32,686 bases of DNA from Alphaproteobacteria bacterium (GTDB lineage Bacteria > Pseudomonadota > Alphaproteobacteria > Puniceispirillales > Puniceispirillaceae), in the NCBI GenBank assembly GCA_011525265.1, contig WTHV01000100.1, positions 1-32,686 on the forward strand, read 5' to 3'. How positions within the stretch are numbered: the stretch's first letter is position 1; every line of letters starts with the position of its first letter. This document shows, one piece after another, positions 28,352 through 32,686 of the stretch. The position numbers and the translations under genes were made by a program. The notes beneath the pieces are model-generated. The model made no database searches. It was given only the letters and a program-made list of their open reading frames with translations, and was not told where the DNA came from.

Positions 28352-30751
28352 ATGAAATTTACATGGAACTGGTTGCAAGACCATCTTGAGACATCACATT
28401 CTCTTGACGAAATTCTTGAAATTCTGCCGATGATTGGCCTTGAGGTTGAAGAGGTTGATAATCCAGCGATGCGTCTTGCCGCATTTACTGTGGCAGAAAT
28501 CACAAGTGCTGAACGCCATCCGAATGCTGATAAATTGCAAGTCTGTCAGGTAAATACTGGAACAGAGACGATTCAGATTGTGTGTGGTGCGCCAAATGCA
28601 CGACAGGGACTAAAGACAGTCTTGGCTGTGCCTGGCACGCATATTCCAGGCCTTGATATCACAATCAAAGAAGGTGAAATCCGCGGTGAGACCTCATGCG
28701 GTATGTTATGCTCTGCCTCTGAGCTTGGCATTTCAGAGGATCATGATGGTATTATGGAATTGCCAGCCGATGCTGTTGTCGGCACAGCTGCTGCACAGGC
28801 CGCAGGTATTGATGATATCATGATTGAAATTGCCATTACGCCAAATCGAGGTGATTGCCTTGGTGTGCGCGGCGTGGCACGTGACTTGGCCGCAGCTGGT
28901 TATGGCACGCTAAAGCCGCTTGATTTTTCCGATGAAGAAGGCAGTTTTGAGAGCACAATTAGCTGGGCTGTTGAAACAGATGATGCGGCCGCTTGCCCAA
29001 TTGTCACAGGACGTATGTTCCGCGGCATTGAAAATAAGCCGTCACCTGCATGGATGCAGCAACGCCTCACAGCGATTGGCCAACGCCCGATTGATGTGCT
29101 TGTCGATATCACAAATTACGTGATGTTTGATATTGGCCGCCCCTTGCACGCCTATGATGCTGACAAGATTGCTGGCGACAGACTTGTTATTCGCAATGCG
29201 AAAGATGGTGAAAGCCTGACGGCATTGAATGAAAAAACCTATGATCTTGATAATGAGATGATCGTTATCTGTGATGAGAATGGCCCTGATGATATTGCCG
29301 GTGTGATGGGTGGTGACAGAACTGGCGTATCTGAGAGCACAACAAATATGTTCTTGGAAATTGCTATTTTCGACCCGATTGCTGTGGCGCTTACAGGGCG
29401 TAAATTAAACCTGAATTCAGATGCACGTTATCGTTTTGAACGTGGTCTTGATACAGACGGGCCAACAGCGTTTTCAGGCTATATCGCGCGTATGGTCAAA
29501 CAGCTGACAGGTGCTGAGGCAAGTCATATCGTCACCGCTGGTGCAGGCGTGCCAACACAAGACCCTATTGCTTTTGCACCATCTGGTGTGAAAAGCCTGA
29601 CAGGTGTTGATGTGCCTGAAGCACGCATGAAAGAGATTTTGGAAATCCTCGGCTTTGGCGTAGATACAACAGATGCCGCCTCATGGCAGGTAACACCGCC
29701 AAGCTGGCGTCCTGATATTCATGGCAAGGCAGATATCATTGAGGAAATTATCCGCATTCATGGCTATGAGCATTTGCCAATGCTCTCACTGCCACGAGAT
29801 GAAATGATAGCAAAACCATCTGTGTCGAAATTGCAGCGCCGTACAAATTATCTGCGACGTGCACTTGTTGCTCGTGATTATGTTGAAGCTGTGACCTTCT
29901 CTTTTATGAAAGATGAAGATGCTGTCCTATTTGGTGGTGGTGATGAGGCATTGCGTTTGGCAAACCCTATTTCAGCTGATCTGAATATGATGCGTCCGAC
30001 TATTTTGCCAAATCTCTTACAGGCTACAGGGCGCAATTTACGCCGTGGTTCAACAGATTTGTCTTTCTTTGAGATTGGCCCTGTCTTCCATGGTGTGCCA
30101 GCGGACCAGCAATTCCACATTTGTTGTGGTGTACGACAAGGTCGTGGGCGCGTGGCAGATTGGCGTCATAGCAATGAGATGGTCAGCGTCTATGATGCGA
30201 AGGCAGATTTGCTAAATGCTTTGAGTGCCATTGGTGTCTCTGTTGATAATTTGCAAATCACAAATGAAGCTCCTGATTATTATCATCCAGGCCGGTCTGG
30301 TGCCTTGATGCAAGGGCGTACAATCTTAGGCTATTTTGGTGAGATTCACCCTTCAATTGCGAAGCATTTTGATGTGAAGGGCGCTTGTGTTGGATTTGAG
30401 TTATTCTTCCAACGTGTCCCAACACCAAAAGATAAAGGCCCTGCAAAGCCATTATTGGCGTTGAATGCGCTGCAAGCACTAAGCCGCGATTTCGCCTTTG
30501 TTGTTGATAAAACCGTCACCGCTGATGCGCTGATGCGCGCTGTCAAAGCAGGCGGCAAGCCATTTGTCTCATCTGTAAATATCTTTGATGTTTATGAAGG
30601 CGATAAGATGGAAGACGGCAAAAAGTCAGTGGCGATTACGGTGACGATCCAACCGCAAAAAGCGACCTTGGTTGATGCGGAAATCGTTCAGATTAGTGAT
30701 AAAATCATTGCCTCTGTTGCCAAAAATTGTGGTGGTGTTATCAGAGGCTGA
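28352..30751 (+). CDS. pheT: Phenylalanyl-tRNA synthetase beta subunit
   Basis: MKFTWNWLQDHLETSHSLDEI..., HPNADKLQVCQVNTG, EIAITPNRGDCLGVRGVARDLAA, GYEHLPM; 799 aa, directly after pheS. Confidence 0.98.
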   Translation: MKFTWNWLQDHLETSHSLDEILEILPMIGLEVEEVDNPAMRLAAFTVAEITSAERHPNADKLQVCQVNTGTETIQIVCGAPNARQGLKTVLAVPGTHIPGLDITIKEGEIRGETSCGMLCSASELGISEDHDGIMELPADAVVGTAAAQAAGIDDIMIEIAITPNRGDCLGVRGVARDLAAAGYGTLKPLDFSDEEGSFESTISWAVETDDAAACPIVTGRMFRGIENKPSPAWMQQRLTAIGQRPIDVLVDITNYVMFDIGRPLHAYDADKIAGDRLVIRNAKDGESLTALNEKTYDLDNEMIVICDENGPDDIAGVMGGDRTGVSESTTNMFLEIAIFDPIAVALTGRKLNLNSDARYRFERGLDTDGPTAFSGYIARMVKQLTGAEASHIVTAGAGVPTQDPIAFAPSGVKSLTGVDVPEARMKEILEILGFGVDTTDAASWQVTPPSWRPDIHGKADIIEEIIRIHGYEHLPMLSLPRDEMIAKPSVSKLQRRTNYLRRALVARDYVEAVTFSFMKDEDAVLFGGGDEALRLANPISADLNMMRPTILPNLLQATGRNLRRGSTDLSFFEIGPVFHGVPADQQFHICCGVRQGRGRVADWRHSNEMVSVYDAKADLLNALSAIGVSVDNLQITNEAPDYYHPGRSGALMQGRTILGYFGEIHPSIAKHFDVKGACVGFELFFQRVPTPKDKGPAKPLLALNALQALSRDFAFVVDKTVTADALMRAVKAGGKPFVSSVNIFDVYEGDKMEDGKKSVAITVTIQPQKATLVDAEIVQISDKIIASVAKNCGGVIRG

Positions 30752-30771
30752 TAACGCACAGCTCACAAAAT

Positions 30772-30809
30772 AAAAACCCCCGATACTATTGCTAGTCGGG
30801 GGTTTTTTT
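30772..30809. terminator. Bidirectional Rho-independent terminator between convergent pheT and leuA
   Basis: AAAAACCCCCG-AT-ACTA-TTGC-TAGT-CGGGGGTTTTTTT. Confidence 0.88.
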
Positions 30810-30825
30810 ATGTCTTGTGACAAAG

Positions 30826-32511
30826 CTAAAGGCGGTTTATCGCAGAAATCACAGCCTTAATAGGGGCAAGGGTGATGGATGTATCAATGCCAGCCCCAAA
30901 GACAGAGCGTCCGCTCTCATCAGGTGTTTGCAATTCCACATAAGCTGCCGCTTCTGCTTGTGATGATGATGAGCGTGTATTTTGCCCAAAATCAGCAAGC
31001 TTGAATGTGAGGCCAAAAGTCTCTCTCATGGCACTGACAAAGGCAGAAATAGGGCCATTGCCACTATGTGTGATATGATGGTCTGTGCCATCACAACTCA
31101 CAACAGCTTCAATACGTGTTTGTTCGGCATTTCTGGCAACCGGCTGTGATTCAAATGAACGTAGTACAAAGCGGCCAGTTGCATTTAAATAGGTTGCGGC
31201 AAAGATGTCCCAAATCTTATCAGATGTGATTTCAATGCCTTCACCATCTGCTGCTTTTTGGATATAGCCAGAAAATTCCACCTCCATTGCACGCGGCAGG
31301 CGCACATGATGGTCAACCTCAAGCAAATAAGCTGCCCCTGCTTTGCCAGATTGTGAATTAACGCGGATAATCGCCTCATAAGAGCGGCCAATATCAGACG
31401 GGTCAATCGGCAGATAAGGCACTTCCCAATGTTCATCATTTGCCTTTGATAGAGCGTCAATCCCTTTGCGAATCGCATCTTGGTGTGATCCAGAAAAGGC
31501 TGTATGCACAAGCTGTCCTGCATAGGGGTGTCTTTGGTGAATAGGCAATTGATTACAAAATTCAGCTGTCTCAACAAGCTTGTTAATATCTGAGAAATCA
31601 AGCTGTGGGTCGAGGCCTTGGGTAAACATATTCAAGCCCAATGTGACAATATCCACATTGCCTGTACGCTCACCATTGCCAAATAAGGTGCCTTCCACAC
31701 GGTCAGCACCAGCCATGAGGCCAAGTTCGGTTGCCGCAATGCCTGTGCCTCTATCATTATGCGGATGAAGCGATAGGATAATGCTGTCACGGCGCGTAAA
31801 GTGGCGGTGCATCCATTCAATTTGGTCAGCATAGATATTTGGGCTTGCCATCTCAACAGTGGCTGGCAAATTGATGATCGTCTTATTCTCAGGCGTTGGC
31901 TGCCAGACATCAAGCACGCTCTCGCATACCTCAAGCGCATAATCCAATTCTGTGCCAGTAAAGCTTTCAGGTGAATATTGTAGGCGCAAATCCGTATCAG
32001 ATGATAATTTGCTCAAACGGTCAGCGACCATTTTTGCCCCATCAATCGCAATTTGCTTTACACCTGCTTGGTCTGTTTTAAATACCACGCGGCGTTGCAA
32101 GGTTGAGGTTGAATTATATAAATGCAAAATCGCATTTTTTGCCCCTTGCAAGCTTTCAATTGTGCGATCAATCAAATGTTCACGGGCTTGTGTCAGCACT
32201 TGGACTGTCACATCATCAGGGATATGACCTCCATCAATTAATTCGCGCAGGAAGTTAAAATCAGTCTCAGAGGCAGAGGGGAAGCCTACCTCAATCTCTT
32301 TGAAGCCCATTTCAACAAGCACTTTGAACATACGCATTTTGCGCAAAGAATCCATAGGCTCGATGAGCGCCTGATTACCATCACGCAGGTCAACAGAACA
32401 CCAAATAGGTGCTGTTGAAATTGTGTTGGAAGGCCATTGACGGTCGTCTAGGGCGACGGCCGCATATGGCTGGTATTTTTCATGACGCGCTAAAGGCATT
32501 TTTTTCACCAT
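30826..32511 (-). CDS. leuA: 2-isopropylmalate synthase (long LeuA, type 2 / TIGR00970-like)
   Basis: PIWCSVDLRDGNQALIEPMDSLRKMRMFKVLVEMGFKEIEVGFPSASETDFNF, LHPHNDRGTGIAATELGLMAGADRVEGTLFGNGERTGNVDIVTLGLN. Start ATG 32511; 32499 (MPLARHEKYQ) is an alternative. Confidence 0.95.
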   Translation of the reverse strand: MVKKMPLARHEKYQPYAAVALDDRQWPSNTISTAPIWCSVDLRDGNQALIEPMDSLRKMRMFKVLVEMGFKEIEVGFPSASETDFNFLRELIDGGHIPDDVTVQVLTQAREHLIDRTIESLQGAKNAILHLYNSTSTLQRRVVFKTDQAGVKQIAIDGAKMVADRLSKLSSDTDLRLQYSPESFTGTELDYALEVCESVLDVWQPTPENKTIINLPATVEMASPNIYADQIEWMHRHFTRRDSIILSLHPHNDRGTGIAATELGLMAGADRVEGTLFGNGERTGNVDIVTLGLNMFTQGLDPQLDFSDINKLVETAEFCNQLPIHQRHPYAGQLVHTAFSGSHQDAIRKGIDALSKANDEHWEVPYLPIDPSDIGRSYEAIIRVNSQSGKAGAAYLLEVDHHVRLPRAMEVEFSGYIQKAADGEGIEITSDKIWDIFAATYLNATGRFVLRSFESQPVARNAEQTRIEAVVSCDGTDHHITHSGNGPISAFVSAMRETFGLTFKLADFGQNTRSSSSQAEAAAYVELQTPDESGRSVFGAGIDTSITLAPIKAVISAINRL

Positions 32512-32598
32512 TATGGTTAAGTATCTTTTGCCGCTATGATATCAAAAGCGGTGCTAAACTTCTAGTATCTTTGCAATTGCTGTAAAGATGGCAGGGAA

Positions 32599-32686
32599 AT
32601 GAGCGGCGTCTCATATTTTGCCCCAACTCTGGCCCGATCTCTATATAGTCATCCTAACTGGCAAAGGGTGCGGCAATTGGCCAATT
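32599..32686 (+). CDS. Possible 5' end of an unidentified CDS running off the right edge
   Basis: ATG at 32599 opens MSGVSYFAPTLARSLYSHPNWQRVRQLAN with no stop to the window end; AGGGAA lies unusually close upstream. Too short to identify. Confidence 0.35.
   Translation, partial: MSGVSYFAPTLARSLYSHPNWQRVRQLAN

Overview
The window is a gene-dense stretch of an alphaproteobacterial chromosome. Protein wording and gene order suggest a marine SAR116/Rhodospirillales-like organism, but that placement is inference. Most of it is core housekeeping: aroA-cmk-rpsA (minus strand, rpsA cut by the left edge), a FYDLN/TIGR02300-type acidic protein, tRNA-Ala(GGC), the lptC-lptA-lptB operon, an NrnC-like exonuclease, a nitroreductase, a GT25 glycosyltransferase, an HI0933-type flavoprotein and a HIT protein. 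These are followed by a small accessory run (YCII-like, membrane desaturase/hydroxylase, phytanoyl-CoA dioxygenase), then an NDUFA9-like protein, uppP, gltD-gltB-GNAT, a GST, an alpha/beta hydrolase and a GT4 glycosyltransferase. The right side holds thrS-infC-rpmI-rplT-pheS-pheT and a convergent leuA. I found no phage, transposon, CRISPR array, defence island or clear biosynthetic cluster, and nothing I would call a new system. The observations most worth a second look are regulatory or start-site features: an apparent ATA start for infC with an overlapping mini-ORF, a 16-bp perfect palindrome overlapping a good promoter plus a foldable leader upstream of gltDB, and a TTG start with a leader hairpin for rpsA. 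The desaturase/dioxygenase pair is the only real accessory module.
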